From JAFGCL01 sp964423835 (GTDB lineage Bacteria > Chloroflexota > Dehalococcoidia > UBA2247 > RBG-13-53-26), in the NCBI GenBank assembly GCA_964423835.1, contig CAYRGJ010000016.1:1-64000 (forward strand): DNA of 64,000 nucleotides, given 5' to 3'. Every line of letters begins with the position of its first letter. Within the stretch, counting starts at the first letter, position 1. Below the pieces are notes generated by a model, which saw only the letters and a program-made list of their open reading frames with translations, was not told the origin of the DNA and did no database searches. The position numbers and the translations under genes were made by a program. Positions 52,631 to 61,059 of the stretch are shown here, piece after piece.

Positions 52631-53283
52631 TGCGCTTATATCTTGACACCGCCGACGTCGATCAGATTCGCAAGGCCGTAAAGCTGGGGGTGATCAGCGG
52701 GGTCACCACCAATCCCAGCCTGGTCTACAAGGCAGGGTGGAAGGACTACCGTTCGGCGGTGCAGGACATCTGCTCCATAGTCCAGGGCCCGGTTTCGGTG
52801 GAGGTGCTGGGCCAGGACACGAAGGCCATGGTGGAAGAGGCGCGGTCGATGGCGAAATGGTCCGAGCACGTGGTAATCAAGATCCCGGTCTGCGATGCCG
52901 GGTTGGAGGCGATATCGGCCCTGGCGAAGGAGAGCATCAAGGTCAATCTCACCCTGTGCTTCTCCCTCAACCAGGCGCTTCTGGGGGCGCTGGCGGGGGC
53001 CGCCTACGTCAGCCCGTTCGTGGGCCGGCTGGACGACGTTGGCCAGGATGGCATGGCGCTGGTGGCCGACATAGTATCCTGCTTCGAACGCTATGGTTTC
53101 GGCACCCAGGTGATCGCCGCCAGCATACGCCACCCGCTGCACTGCGTGGCGGCGGCCCAGGTCGGGGCTCACATAGCCACGGTGCCTTACGGGGTCTTGA
53201 CCCAGATGATCAGCCATCCGCTCACCACGGTGGGCATATCTCGATTCCTGGAAGACGCGCAAAAAGCCGCAGGCAAAGGATGA
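52630..53283 (+). CDS. fructose-6-phosphate aldolase / small transaldolase
   Basis: A 217-residue TIM-barrel protein of the TalC/FSA family. It has the start MRLYLDTADVDQI, the phosphate-binding VTTNPSLV, the Schiff-base lysine in VVIKIPV, and NLTLCFS. The length is that of the short transaldolase class. It either transfers dihydroxyacetone units in the non-oxidative pentose phosphate path or cleaves fructose-6-phosphate; sequence alone does not decide. The ATG shares its A with the pyrG stop, so translation is coupled. Confidence 0.88.
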   Translation: MRLYLDTADVDQIRKAVKLGVISGVTTNPSLVYKAGWKDYRSAVQDICSIVQGPVSVEVLGQDTKAMVEEARSMAKWSEHVVIKIPVCDAGLEAISALAKESIKVNLTLCFSLNQALLGALAGAAYVSPFVGRLDDVGQDGMALVADIVSCFERYGFGTQVIAASIRHPLHCVAAAQVGAHIATVPYGVLTQMISHPLTTVGISRFLEDAQKAAGKG

Positions 53284-53296
53284 GGGGGTAGCGCAT

Positions 53297-54568
53297 ATGA
53301 ACTTTGCAGAACTGGGCACCAAGAAGAGGGAAGACCTCCTGGAGCTGGCCAAGGACATGGGCATCTCCGGCTACAGCAACCTGAAGAAGCAGGAGCTCAT
53401 CATCTCGCTCCTCCATTCTCAGGCGGAGAAGGACGGGAACATCTTCTCCGGCGGCATACTGGAGATCACCGGCGACGGGTACGGCTTTCTCCGCGGCGAG
53501 AACCTGCTCCAGGGACCGGGCGATGTCTATGTTTCTTCATCGCAGATAAGGCGCTTCGGGCTCCGCACCGGGGACATGGTCATGGGGCAGGCCCGGCCGC
53601 CCAAGGAGGGAGAACGGTACCAGAGCCTGCTCCGGGTGGAGCTGGTCAACGACCTGGAGCCCGAGCTGTCCAAAGGGCGGCCGCACTTCGACGCCCTGAC
53701 CCCCATCTTCCCCAACAAGATGTTCAACCTGGAGACCGTCCCGGAGAATGTGGCCTGCCGCCTGATCAACCTGGTGGCGCCCATCGGCCGGGGGCAGCGC
53801 GGCCTCATTGTCTCTCCCCCCAAGGCCGGCAAGACGCTGCTGTTGAAGCAGATCGCCAACGCCATGTGCACCAACTATGAGGATGCTCACATCATGGTGT
53901 GCCTCATCGGCGAGCGGCCCGAGGAAGTGACGGACATGAAGCGTTCTGTCAGGGGCGAGGTAGTGGCGGCCACCTTTGATGAGATGGTGGAGAACCAGAC
54001 GCATGTGGCCGAGCTGGCCCTGGAGAGGGCGAAGCGGCTGGTGGAGGCCAAGACGGACGTGGTCATACTCCTCGATGGCATTACCCGTCTCACCAGGGCC
54101 TACAACCTGGGCGCGCCCTCCAGCGGCAGGACGCTCTCCGGCGGCATCGACCCCGTGGCCCTGTATCATCCCAAGCACTTCTTCGGCGCCGCCAGGAACA
54201 TCGAGGAAGGCGGCAGCCTGACCATACTGGCGACCTGCCTGGTGGACACGGGCAGCCGCATGGACGACGTCATCTATGAGGAATTCAAGGGCACCGGCAA
54301 CATGGAGTTGCACCTGGAGCGCCGGCTGGCGGAGAGGCGCATCTTCCCGGCCATCGACATACCGCGCAGCGGCACCAGGCGCGAGGAGCTCCTGTTGGAC
54401 GAGCAGACCATCAAGCAGACCTGGCTGCTCCGGCGCATGGTGAGCATGATCGCCTCCGACTCCAGCTCCAACGCTCACGACGGCACTCAGCTGGTCCTGG
54501 AGCGGTTGGCCAAGACCAAGAGCAACGCTGACTTCCTGGCGACCCTGAGTAAGGGCACGCTGGGCTAA
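53297..54568 (+). CDS. rho: transcription termination factor Rho
   Basis: A 423-residue hexameric RNA helicase. The N-terminal Rho_N (SAP-like) helical domain (~1-45) is followed by a cold-shock-type RNA-binding domain (GDGYGFLRG near 60) and a RecA-type motor with Walker A PPKAGKTLLL near 180, ERPEEVTDM, and Walker B VVILLDGITR. The last residues (NADFLATL) are typical. GAGGGGGT precedes the ATG 13 bases after the transaldolase stop, so it belongs to the pyrG operon. Confidence 0.96.
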   Translation: MNFAELGTKKREDLLELAKDMGISGYSNLKKQELIISLLHSQAEKDGNIFSGGILEITGDGYGFLRGENLLQGPGDVYVSSSQIRRFGLRTGDMVMGQARPPKEGERYQSLLRVELVNDLEPELSKGRPHFDALTPIFPNKMFNLETVPENVACRLINLVAPIGRGQRGLIVSPPKAGKTLLLKQIANAMCTNYEDAHIMVCLIGERPEEVTDMKRSVRGEVVAATFDEMVENQTHVAELALERAKRLVEAKTDVVILLDGITRLTRAYNLGAPSSGRTLSGGIDPVALYHPKHFFGAARNIEEGGSLTILATCLVDTGSRMDDVIYEEFKGTGNMELHLERRLAERRIFPAIDIPRSGTRREELLLDEQTIKQTWLLRRMVSMIASDSSSNAHDGTQLVLERLAKTKSNADFLATLSKGTLG

Positions 54569-54570
54569 AG

Positions 54571-54636
54571 CCTGTCACGCTCTCGCGATGACAGGCGTCA
54601 CGCTCTCGCGATGACAGGCGTCACCTCGGGTGTGAC
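54571..54636. repeat. tandem hairpin repeats between rho and pyrE
   Basis: A 23-bp unit (54574-54596 and 54597-54619) is repeated exactly, then a shorter GTCACCTCGGGTGTGAC hairpin follows (54620-54636). GCCTGTCA pairs with TGACAGGC in each unit. Located between convergent rho and pyrE, it probably ends both transcripts, though no T-run is present. Confidence 0.8.
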
Positions 54637-54653
54637 ACAAACGCCCGCTACGG

Positions 54654-55226
54654 CTATCCGCTGCCCGGTTTGGTGAGGGGCTTTCCGGCTCGGCACAGAG
54701 GGCACTCCCCGGGCCGGTAGCTGGGGACCGACGTGCTGTAGCAGCTGAACAACGGAGCGCCGAAGTCGATCGTGCCTCCGCTCCGGTCAACCAGGACCCC
54801 GACCCCGACCAGCTGCCCGCCTTTGCGGTCTACCTCGCGGATCACCTCCAGGATGGAGCCCCCGGTGGTCAGGATGTCATCCACCACCAGCACCCTCTGC
54901 CCCCGCGGGATGTCGAAGCCGCGGCGGAAGACGCGGGCATTGCCCTCGCGCTCGGCGAAGATGCTGCGCCGGCCCAGTTGCCTGGCTACTTCGTAGGAAA
55001 TGATAATGCCGCCGGTAGTCGGGCCGGCCACCAACTGGACGTCGCGGTCCCTGAAGTGGGCGGCGATCATGCCGCACAGGCGCTCCGTGTACCGGGGCTG
55101 CTCCAGCACGCGGAACTTCTCCCAGTAGACGGGCGAATGGAGCCCTGACGTGAGCAGGAAATGCCCCTCAATGATGGCTCCGGCCTCCCGGAACATCCTT
55201 TCGGCGGCGCTGGCTGTCTCGCTCAT
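54654..55226 (-). CDS. pyrE: orotate phosphoribosyltransferase
   Basis: A 190-residue type-I phosphoribosyltransferase that makes orotidine monophosphate from orotate and PRPP. The PRPP-binding motif VLVVDDILTTGGS is intact. ATG follows AAGGAGAAGG. A C-terminal tail has CPLCRAG, a CxxC pair present in a subset of bacterial PyrE proteins and possibly structural. The gene is divergent from the sigma factor and convergent with rho. The later pathway enzyme pyrF is also in the window at 61 kb. Confidence 0.93.
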   Translation of the reverse strand: MSETASAAERMFREAGAIIEGHFLLTSGLHSPVYWEKFRVLEQPRYTERLCGMIAAHFRDRDVQLVAGPTTGGIIISYEVARQLGRRSIFAEREGNARVFRRGFDIPRGQRVLVVDDILTTGGSILEVIREVDRKGGQLVGVGVLVDRSGGTIDFGAPLFSCYSTSVPSYRPGECPLCRAGKPLTKPGSG

Positions 55227-55299
55227 GCCCTTCTCCTTTACCGGCGGTTAGATGGCCCCGGACACGGGGTGCTATTATTAGTGGCTAATGCGCGGCTTG

Positions 55300-55305
55300 A
55301 TTATA
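55300..55305 (-). promoter_or_regulatory. candidate -10 element of pyrE
   Basis: A perfect minus-strand TATAAT about 75 bases before the pyrE start. No good -35 is found 16-18 bases upstream, so the promoter may be weak or activator-dependent. Confidence 0.4.
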
Positions 55306-55348
55306 GGGCATCCGGCGGCTGCTATTCTAATCGCCGGCATCTGATGTC

Positions 55349-55903
55349 ATGGACGAGATGGAGCTCATTCGCGCCAGCCAGGACGGCGACCTGGACAGCT
55401 TCAACGAGCTGGTCCGGAGCTACGAGAAGATGTCCTATAACCTGGCCTTCCGGATGCTGGGGAACCACCAGGCCGCCGAGGATGCCACGCAGGAGGCCTT
55501 CATCTCGGCGTGGAAGAACGTGGGGCGTTTCCGGGGAGGGAGTTTCAAGTCCTGGGTCATGCAGATCACGGCCAACGCCTGCCGGGATGAGCTGCGCCGG
55601 ATCAAGAGACGCCCGGTCATCCCCCTGGAGTCGCTCCCCTACGATCCCCCATCGCTCTCCGCCGAGTCGCCGGAGGACTACGCCATGCGGAGGGAGACCG
55701 GCGAGCACGTCCAGAGAGGCCTGGCCACACTGCCCCGCGACCAGCGGCTGGCCGTGGTGCTCTGCGACGTCCAGGGGCTGACCTACGAGGAGGTGGCCCA
55801 GGTGATGGGCTGCTCCCTGGGGACGGTCAAATCGCGCATCAACCGGGGGCGTTCCCGGTTGCGCGACTACCTGGTGGAGCGGGAACTAATATCAAAGAAA
55901 TAG
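55349..55903 (+). CDS. ECF-type RNA polymerase sigma factor
   Basis: A 184-residue sigma-70 family protein of the ECF (RpoE-like) class. Region 2 spans ~10-80 (FNELVRSYEKMSYNLAFRML; DATQEAFISAWKN), and region 4 near 130-175 has the helix-turn-helix TYEEVAQVMGCSLGTVKSR. The anti-sigma gene begins 26 bases downstream, so this is a classic stress-response pair. The inducing signal is not visible. A start four codons later (ATG) is also possible, as no clear ribosome-binding site precedes 55349. Confidence 0.93.
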   Translation: MDEMELIRASQDGDLDSFNELVRSYEKMSYNLAFRMLGNHQAAEDATQEAFISAWKNVGRFRGGSFKSWVMQITANACRDELRRIKRRPVIPLESLPYDPPSLSAESPEDYAMRRETGEHVQRGLATLPRDQRLAVVLCDVQGLTYEEVAQVMGCSLGTVKSRINRGRSRLRDYLVERELISKK

Positions 55904-55929
55904 CGTCATAGTGAGTAGAGGCAAAGAAA

Positions 55930-56880
55930 ATGCATCTCTTCGGCGCGTTTAAAAGGGACGGGTGCTCCCTGACGAAGGCGCTTCTATCTCAGTACATGGA
56001 TGGGCAGCTCGACGCGGGTGGCCGGGCCGGGGTGGAGCGGCACCTGGCCGATTGCTCCCGGTGCCGGACGGACCTGGAGTCGCTCCAGGCGACGGTGGCG
56101 CTGTTGCGGGGGCTGCCGGAGGCGGTGACATCGAGGCGGTTTGCCGTGGCTCCGGCCAGACCGCTGCCGGGGCGGCGGCTCCTGCCGGCCCTTCGCTATG
56201 CCACGGCCGTGGTGGTGGTGCTGCTGGTGGCGGCGGTGGCCGTGGACCAGGCTGGCATTTTCGAGGGCAAGGCCGCCACCTCTTCATACATGGAGGACGG
56301 GCTGGCGCAGTACGGCCCCAGCGGGGCCTTCTGGGCGGTCAACGGGGTCAGAAGCAGCATCGGCTCGGACGAGCGGATACCGGCGGTCCTGGTGGTGCCG
56401 GATGGCACGGACAACGCCTCGGCGGCGGTGGACGCGCTCTCCGCCGATGGGCTTGTCTTCGGGAGCGTGGAAGCCTCTGCGGCCGACCTGACCCGGGTGG
56501 TGCTGAAGGAGGGTGGGGAGGAGGCCGTGGCCAGGGGGGAGGCGGAGGAGTTCGCAGTGGTGTCGGCCCCCAGCGGCAGCAACATGTCCCTGAATGTTAA
56601 CAGCACCGCGCTGCCGCCGGCGGCCCTGAGCCCCATTCCGGAGATCCTTGATGAATCATATCTCAATATGGTCAGCAGCGACTACAGCCACCTGTACTCG
56701 TTCGACATGTCGGATTCGGAGAGGGTGACCCCTCCTGCCAGCCACGGCGGCTGGCTGCGCCCGGCGGAGTACGGCCTGGCCGCCACCGCGGTCGTCCTGG
56801 GAGTGGCGGCGGGCGCCGTCTGGCTCTGGCGGCGGAGGCAGAGGACGGCGGAGGCCAGGGTAGACCCGGGACCGCGATAG
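55930..56880 (+). CDS. anti-sigma factor with zinc-finger (zf-HC2) domain
   Basis: A 316-residue protein. The N-terminal anti-sigma domain has the HxxxCxxC motif in ERHLADCSRC, then a membrane helix (~residues 89-106: ATAVVVVLLVAAVAVD), an extracytoplasmic sensor-like region of ~175 residues and a second helix near the C-terminus (AATAVVLGVAAGAVWLW) before a basic tail. Its layout and position imply that it holds the ECF sigma factor at the membrane. The region between the helices has no recognised domain. Confidence 0.88.
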   Translation: MHLFGAFKRDGCSLTKALLSQYMDGQLDAGGRAGVERHLADCSRCRTDLESLQATVALLRGLPEAVTSRRFAVAPARPLPGRRLLPALRYATAVVVVLLVAAVAVDQAGIFEGKAATSSYMEDGLAQYGPSGAFWAVNGVRSSIGSDERIPAVLVVPDGTDNASAAVDALSADGLVFGSVEASAADLTRVVLKEGGEEAVARGEAEEFAVVSAPSGSNMSLNVNSTALPPAALSPIPEILDESYLNMVSSDYSHLYSFDMSDSERVTPPASHGGWLRPAEYGLAATAVVLGVAAGAVWLWRRRQRTAEARVDPGPR

Positions 56881-56912
56881 GAGCTGCCATCGAGGCAGCA
56901 CACCCCGCCACG

Positions 56913-56940
56913 GAGAGCCTCGATGAGGCTCTCTTCTTTT
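56913..56940 (+). terminator. intrinsic terminator after the anti-sigma gene
   Basis: GAGAGCCTC (56913-56921) and GAGGCTCTC (56925-56933) form a 9-bp stem with a 3-base loop, followed by TTCTTTT. It lies about 33 bases past the stop and is a textbook Rho-independent terminator. Confidence 0.9.
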
Positions 56941-56958
56941 GGCGTGGCTGACGCCTGT

Positions 56959-56987
56959 TTGCAGTCAGAATACCCAGATGCTAGAAT
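56959..56987 (+). promoter_or_regulatory. promoter of the riboflavin operon, probably leaderless
   Basis: TTGCAG (56959-56964) and TAGAAT (56982-56987) are 17 bases apart. The -10 ends only 6 bases before the ribD ATG at 56994, so transcription would begin at or next to the start codon. No ribosome-binding site or FMN riboswitch fits in this gap. Confidence 0.6.
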
Positions 56988-56993
56988 GGCGCC

Positions 56994-58151
56994 ATGATCG
57001 AGAGGGCGGACCAGTTGCCGGTGCAGGCCGCCCTGCCCCGGCGCCGTGCTTCCGATCGCATCGACTACATGGACCGGGCCCTGGTGCTGGCGAGGCTGGC
57101 CCTGGTGCACGCCAGCCCGAATCCGGCGGTGGGAGCGGTCATAGTCAAGGACGATGTGATCGTGGGGGAGGGATACACCCAGCCCCCGGGCTCAAATCAC
57201 GCTGAGATAGTGGCCCTGCAGCAGGCCGGGACGAAGGCCAGGGGGGCGACCATGTATGTGACGCTCGAGCCCTGCTGCCACCACGGGCGCACGCCCCCGT
57301 GCACCGGGTCCATCATCTCCGCGGGCATCGCGGTGGTGCACATGGCTACTATTGACCCCAATCCCCTTGTCTGTGGCCGCGGCCGGGCGGGGCTGGATGA
57401 GGCAGGCATCGAGACCCGCGTGGGCGATCACGAGGAGGCGGCGCAGGAGGTCAACGAGGCCTACATCAAGTACACCCACACCGGCCTGCCCTTCGTCACC
57501 GGCAAGTTCGCCATGAGCCTGGACGGGAAGATCGCCACCAAGACCGGGGAATCGCGCTGGATCAGCGGAGAGCAGTCCCGGAGGTATGTTCATACGCTGC
57601 GAAGCCAGGTGGCGGCCATCATGGTGGGGGTGGACACCGTCATCAGGGACGACCCGCAGCTTACGGCGCGGGCCGGACTGGTAGGGGGGAGGATGGAGAA
57701 CCAGCCGCTGCGGGTTATAGTGGACAGCCGGGGCCGCACCCCACCGGCAGCCAAGGTCTTCCAGGTGCCGGGCCAGACCCTGGTGGCCACGACCAGGGCG
57801 GCGGACCCGGGGAAGGTCAGGGCCCTGGCCGGCGTCGGCGCCGAGGTGGTGGAACTGCCCGACAACGGGGGCATGGTGGACCTGGCCGAGCTGCTGAAGC
57901 TCCTGGGTCAACGGCAGATCATGAGCCTGATGGTCGAAGGCGGAGCGGCGGTATTCGGGTCGCTGTTCGAGGGGAAGCTGCTGGACAAGGTGCTGGTCTT
58001 CGTGGCTCCGATCGTCATCGGGGGGCACGGCGCCAAGAACCCTGTGGAGGGCAAGGGAGTGGAGAAGCTCTCCCAGGCCACCGCGATCACCCGGGTCCGG
58101 GTGGAGACGGTGGGCAGCGACGTCCTGATCAGCGGCTACATCGCTCCTTAG
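56994..58151 (+). CDS. ribD: bifunctional riboflavin biosynthesis deaminase/reductase
   Basis: A 385-residue RibD. An N-terminal cytidine-deaminase-like domain binds zinc through NHAE and PCCHHGRTPPC. The C-terminal reductase domain starts near residue 165 (FVTGKFAMSLDGKIA) and has VEGGAAVFGS. It converts the first pyrimidine intermediates of riboflavin synthesis. There is an N-terminal extension of ~25 residues before DYMDRALVLA; ATG at residue 26 is an alternative start. First gene of ribD-ribE-ribBA-ribH. Confidence 0.95.
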   Translation: MIERADQLPVQAALPRRRASDRIDYMDRALVLARLALVHASPNPAVGAVIVKDDVIVGEGYTQPPGSNHAEIVALQQAGTKARGATMYVTLEPCCHHGRTPPCTGSIISAGIAVVHMATIDPNPLVCGRGRAGLDEAGIETRVGDHEEAAQEVNEAYIKYTHTGLPFVTGKFAMSLDGKIATKTGESRWISGEQSRRYVHTLRSQVAAIMVGVDTVIRDDPQLTARAGLVGGRMENQPLRVIVDSRGRTPPAAKVFQVPGQTLVATTRAADPGKVRALAGVGAEVVELPDNGGMVDLAELLKLLGQRQIMSLMVEGGAAVFGSLFEGKLLDKVLVFVAPIVIGGHGAKNPVEGKGVEKLSQATAITRVRVETVGSDVLISGYIAP

Positions 58152-58193
58152 CCCGCGGGCCGCGGCGGGGACAGTCAGAGGAAAGAGGCTGCT

Positions 58194-58832
58194 TTGTTTA
58201 CCGGCATTGTGGAGGAGGTAGGCACGGTCACATCGGTCGGCCCGGGCAGGCTGACCGTGTCCGCCGCCGTGGTTCTCGATGGCACCCGTCTGGGTGAAAG
58301 CATTGCCGTCAACGGGGCCTGCCTGACGGTCACGGCCCTGGAGCCCTCCTCCTTCTCGGTTGAGGTCATGCCGGAGACGTTGAGGCGGACCGGCCTGGGC
58401 CAGCTGCGCCCCGGGTCCATGGTGAACCTGGAGCGAGCGCTCCAGGTGGGCGGGCGCATAGGCGGGCACCTGGTGCAGGGGCACGTGGACGCCACGGGGA
58501 GGGTCGTTTCCCTCACGCCTGAAGGCGGAGCCATCCTGGCCAGGTTAGCCGCCGGGCCCGAGATCTTGCGCTACGTGGTGGAGAAGGGGTTCATCGCCGT
58601 CGACGGCGTGAGCCTGACCGTGGTCGCCTTCGATCGCACCTCGTTCACCGTCTCCCTGGTCGGTTTCACGCTCAGCCACACCATTCTTGGTAGCAGGAAG
58701 ATCGGAGATCAAGTAAACTTGGAAGTAGATATCATGGCCAAATATGTCGAGAAACTGGGCAAGGGTGGCGGCGGAGTTACCCTCGACTTCCTGTCGGAGC
58801 ACGGCTTCACGTCCACCAGGCCCGGCAACTGA
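58194..58832 (+). CDS. ribE: riboflavin synthase alpha subunit
   Basis: A 212-residue protein with two tandem lumazine-binding barrels: MFTGIVEEVGTV and, from ~residue 100, GHVDATGRVVS with EKGFIAVDGVSLTV. It dismutates two lumazines to riboflavin. TTG at 58194 is the start, preceded by GAGGAAAGAGG, and gives the conserved N-terminus. Forty-two bases separate it from ribD. Confidence 0.95.
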   Translation: MFTGIVEEVGTVTSVGPGRLTVSAAVVLDGTRLGESIAVNGACLTVTALEPSSFSVEVMPETLRRTGLGQLRPGSMVNLERALQVGGRIGGHLVQGHVDATGRVVSLTPEGGAILARLAAGPEILRYVVEKGFIAVDGVSLTVVAFDRTSFTVSLVGFTLSHTILGSRKIGDQVNLEVDIMAKYVEKLGKGGGGVTLDFLSEHGFTSTRPGN

Positions 58833-58849
58833 GCCCGGAGGCGAACCAC

Positions 58850-60058
58850 ATGGCGCTAGCGACGATCCCGGAAGCAATAGAAGATATCAAGGCCGGCAAG
58901 ATCATCATCATCGTCGACGATGAAGGCCGGGAGAATGAAGGCGACCTGGCCATCGCGGCCGAGAAGGTCACCCCCGAAGCCATCAACTTCATGGCCCGCG
59001 AGGCGCGCGGGCTGATATGCATGCCCGTCATCGGCGAGAGGCTGGAGGAGCTGCGCATCCCCATGATGGTCCAGGACAACACTGCCCGGTTCTCCACTGC
59101 CTTCACCGTCTCCATCGAAGCCAAGCATGGCGTGACCACCGGAATTTCGGCCCAGGACAGGGCCACGACCATCAGGACGGTGATCAATCCGGCCACCAAA
59201 CCGGAGGACATCGCCCGCCCCGGCCACGTGTTCCCTATCAAGGCCAGGCCCGGCGGCGTGCTGGTGCGGGCCGGCCACACTGAAGCGGTGGTGGACCTGG
59301 CCAGGCTGGCCGGGCTGTACCCGGCGGGCGTCATCTGCGAGATTATGAACGAGGACGGCTCCATGGCGCGCCTGCGCCAGCTCGAGGAGATGGCGGCCCG
59401 GTACGGCATGAAGATGGTCAGCGTGGCCGACCTCATCACTTACCGCCGCCGCCACGAGAAGCTGGTGCAGAGGGTGGCGGAGGCCAAGCTGCCCACCGGG
59501 TTCGGCGAGTTCACCGTCATGGCTTACCGGAGCAAGGTCGACCCCGACGAGCACGTGGCGCTGGTCTACGGCGATGTGGTGTCGGGCGACGCGGTCCTGG
59601 TGCGGGTGCACAGCGAGTGCCTCACCGGGGACGTCTTCGCCAGCCTCCGCTGCGACTGCGGCCAGCAGCTGGCCATGGCCATGCAGGCGGTGGTGGCTGA
59701 GGGCAAGGGCGTCATCCTCTACATGCGGCAGGAGGGACGGGGAATCGGGCTCCACAACAAGCTGCGGGCCTACGCGCTGCAGGACCAGGGCATGGACACG
59801 GTGGAGGCCAACGAGCTTCTGGGGTTCGCCGCGGACCTGCGGGACTACGGCATCGGCGCCCAGATCCTGGCCGACATCGGCCTGGAGCGCATTCGGCTGC
59901 TCACCAACAACCCCAGGAAGGTGGTCGGCCTGGAGGGCCATGGCCTGAAGGTGGTGGAGACGGTGCCCATAGTGGCCCCGCCCAACAGCTACAATGCTTC
60001 CTATCTGGAGACGAAGGGCGCGAAGATGGGGCACCATTTCCTGCCTCAGAGAGACTAG
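58850..60058 (+). CDS. ribBA: DHBP synthase / GTP cyclohydrolase II
   Basis: A 402-residue bifunctional enzyme. Residues ~1-200 are 3,4-dihydroxy-2-butanone-4-phosphate synthase (DDEGRENEGDL acidic loop; RPGHVFPI; HTEAVVDL). Residues ~203-402 are GTP cyclohydrolase II, with zinc ligands in SECLTGDVFASLRCDCG, YMRQEGRGIGL and RLLTNNPRK. It supplies both precursors of the riboflavin path. The start follows CCGGAGGCG, 17 bases after ribE. Confidence 0.96.
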   Translation: MALATIPEAIEDIKAGKIIIIVDDEGRENEGDLAIAAEKVTPEAINFMAREARGLICMPVIGERLEELRIPMMVQDNTARFSTAFTVSIEAKHGVTTGISAQDRATTIRTVINPATKPEDIARPGHVFPIKARPGGVLVRAGHTEAVVDLARLAGLYPAGVICEIMNEDGSMARLRQLEEMAARYGMKMVSVADLITYRRRHEKLVQRVAEAKLPTGFGEFTVMAYRSKVDPDEHVALVYGDVVSGDAVLVRVHSECLTGDVFASLRCDCGQQLAMAMQAVVAEGKGVILYMRQEGRGIGLHNKLRAYALQDQGMDTVEANELLGFAADLRDYGIGAQILADIGLERIRLLTNNPRKVVGLEGHGLKVVETVPIVAPPNSYNASYLETKGAKMGHHFLPQRD

Positions 60059-60067
60059 GAGGGACGG

Positions 60068-60538
60068 ATGAAGAAGGTCTATCAGGGAGCGCTGCTGGCC
60101 CAGGGATTGAAGTTCGCGCTGGTCGTGTCGCGGTTCAACGAGTTCATCTCCTCCCGCCTGCTGGAGGGAGCGGAGGACGCCCTGCTGCGGCACGGGGCGA
60201 AAGAGGAAGACATCGAGGTCGCCTGGACGCCGGGCTCATTTGAGATACCGCTCATCGCCCAGACGATGGCCCAGTCCAAGAAGTACCAGGCCGTCGTCTG
60301 CCTGGGGGCCATCATCCGCGGAGGGACGCCCCACTTCGACTACGTGGCTGCCGAGGCCAGCAAGGGTGTGGCCAAGGTGTCCCTGGACACCGGCGTGCCG
60401 GTCATCTTCGGCATCATCACCGCCGATACCCTCGAGCAGGCCATCGAGCGGGCCGGGGTCAAGGAGGGCAACATGGGCGCCCGGGCCGCCACCGGAGCCA
60501 TCGAGATGGCCAACCTGCTCAAGTCTCTGGCCCCGTAA
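60068..60538 (+). CDS. ribH: 6,7-dimethyl-8-ribityllumazine synthase
   Basis: A 156-residue lumazine synthase, condensing the pyrimidine and butanone-phosphate precursors. Motifs are VVSRFNEFISSRLLEGA, TPGSFEIPL, CLGAIIRGGTPHFDYV and PVIFGIITADTLEQA. AGGAGGG precedes the ATG. Last gene of the riboflavin operon, ending 6 bases from a convergent gene. Confidence 0.96.
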   Translation: MKKVYQGALLAQGLKFALVVSRFNEFISSRLLEGAEDALLRHGAKEEDIEVAWTPGSFEIPLIAQTMAQSKKYQAVVCLGAIIRGGTPHFDYVAAEASKGVAKVSLDTGVPVIFGIITADTLEQAIERAGVKEGNMGARAATGAIEMANLLKSLAP

Positions 60539-60544
60539 TCCGGC

Positions 60545-60802
60545 CTACTCCACGACCTTGAAGACCAGGTCACCGCGGCGCACGCGGTCAGGGACCTTGA
60601 TGCCCACCGAGTCGCCGGGCCCGGCCTGGTTGACACTGGCGTTGTGAATCTGCATTGACTCCACCACCATCTCCAGGTCAGTGGTGTGGCCCTTGATGTG
60701 TATCTTCTCGCCGGTCTGCAGGGAGTCCATGAGATCTATGCCCGCCACCACTGCCCGGGAGAAGAAATCGGTCACCTTGCCTAATTCCAGCTCCACGGCC
60801 AT
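60545..60802 (-). CDS. stand-alone EF-Tu domain-2-like protein
   Basis: An 85-residue protein that is almost entirely the beta-barrel found as domain 2 of translational GTPases: VTDFFSRAVVAGIDLMDSL, GEKIHIKGHTTDLE, MQIHNASVNQAGPGDSVGIK. There is no GTPase domain. Similar orphan 'translation elongation factor-like' proteins occur in archaea and some bacteria; their function is not established. GGGAGGT precedes the ATG at 60802, which is preferred over the longer frame. Confidence 0.82.
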   Translation of the reverse strand: MAVELELGKVTDFFSRAVVAGIDLMDSLQTGEKIHIKGHTTDLEMVVESMQIHNASVNQAGPGDSVGIKVPDRVRRGDLVFKVVE

Positions 60803-60849
60803 CTCGCAACACCTCCCTTCCTCAGAGGATACCAGCTCGGCGCCGCAGC

Positions 60850-61053
60850 TCAGCGGCGAGGGCCTGGATTCGGGTCTCTGGGGCCCTTCATCCGTCTCTC
60901 GAGGACAGCCTGGCCCAGCACGATGCGGCGGTGGCATGTCCGGCACTTGATGGTGGCATCGGTCCCGGGGAGCCCCACCACCTCCCACTCACTGCCGCCG
61001 CAGGGATGCGGCTTCCTAAGCCGAAGTATATCCCCGATGCGAAAGGTGCGCAA
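60850..61053 (-). CDS. DUF951-family small zinc-ribbon-like protein
   Basis: A 67-residue protein with the DUF951 pattern: IGDILRLRKPHPCGGSEWEV, then KCRTCHRRIVL and LERRMK. Three cysteines and nearby histidines suggest a metal or nucleic-acid site. It starts with TTG at 61053, six bases after the pyrF stop, with GTAGGGG upstream. Function unknown; family members are often near ribosomal or chromosome-partition genes. Confidence 0.82.
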   Translation of the reverse strand: MRTFRIGDILRLRKPHPCGGSEWEVVGLPGTDATIKCRTCHRRIVLGQAVLERRMKGPRDPNPGPRR

Positions 61054-61059
61054 TAGCCC

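Noticed and set aside
56881..56993. FMN riboswitch before ribD
   Set aside because: The 113-base gap is occupied by the anti-sigma terminator and the promoter, and no RFN-type conserved blocks are visible.
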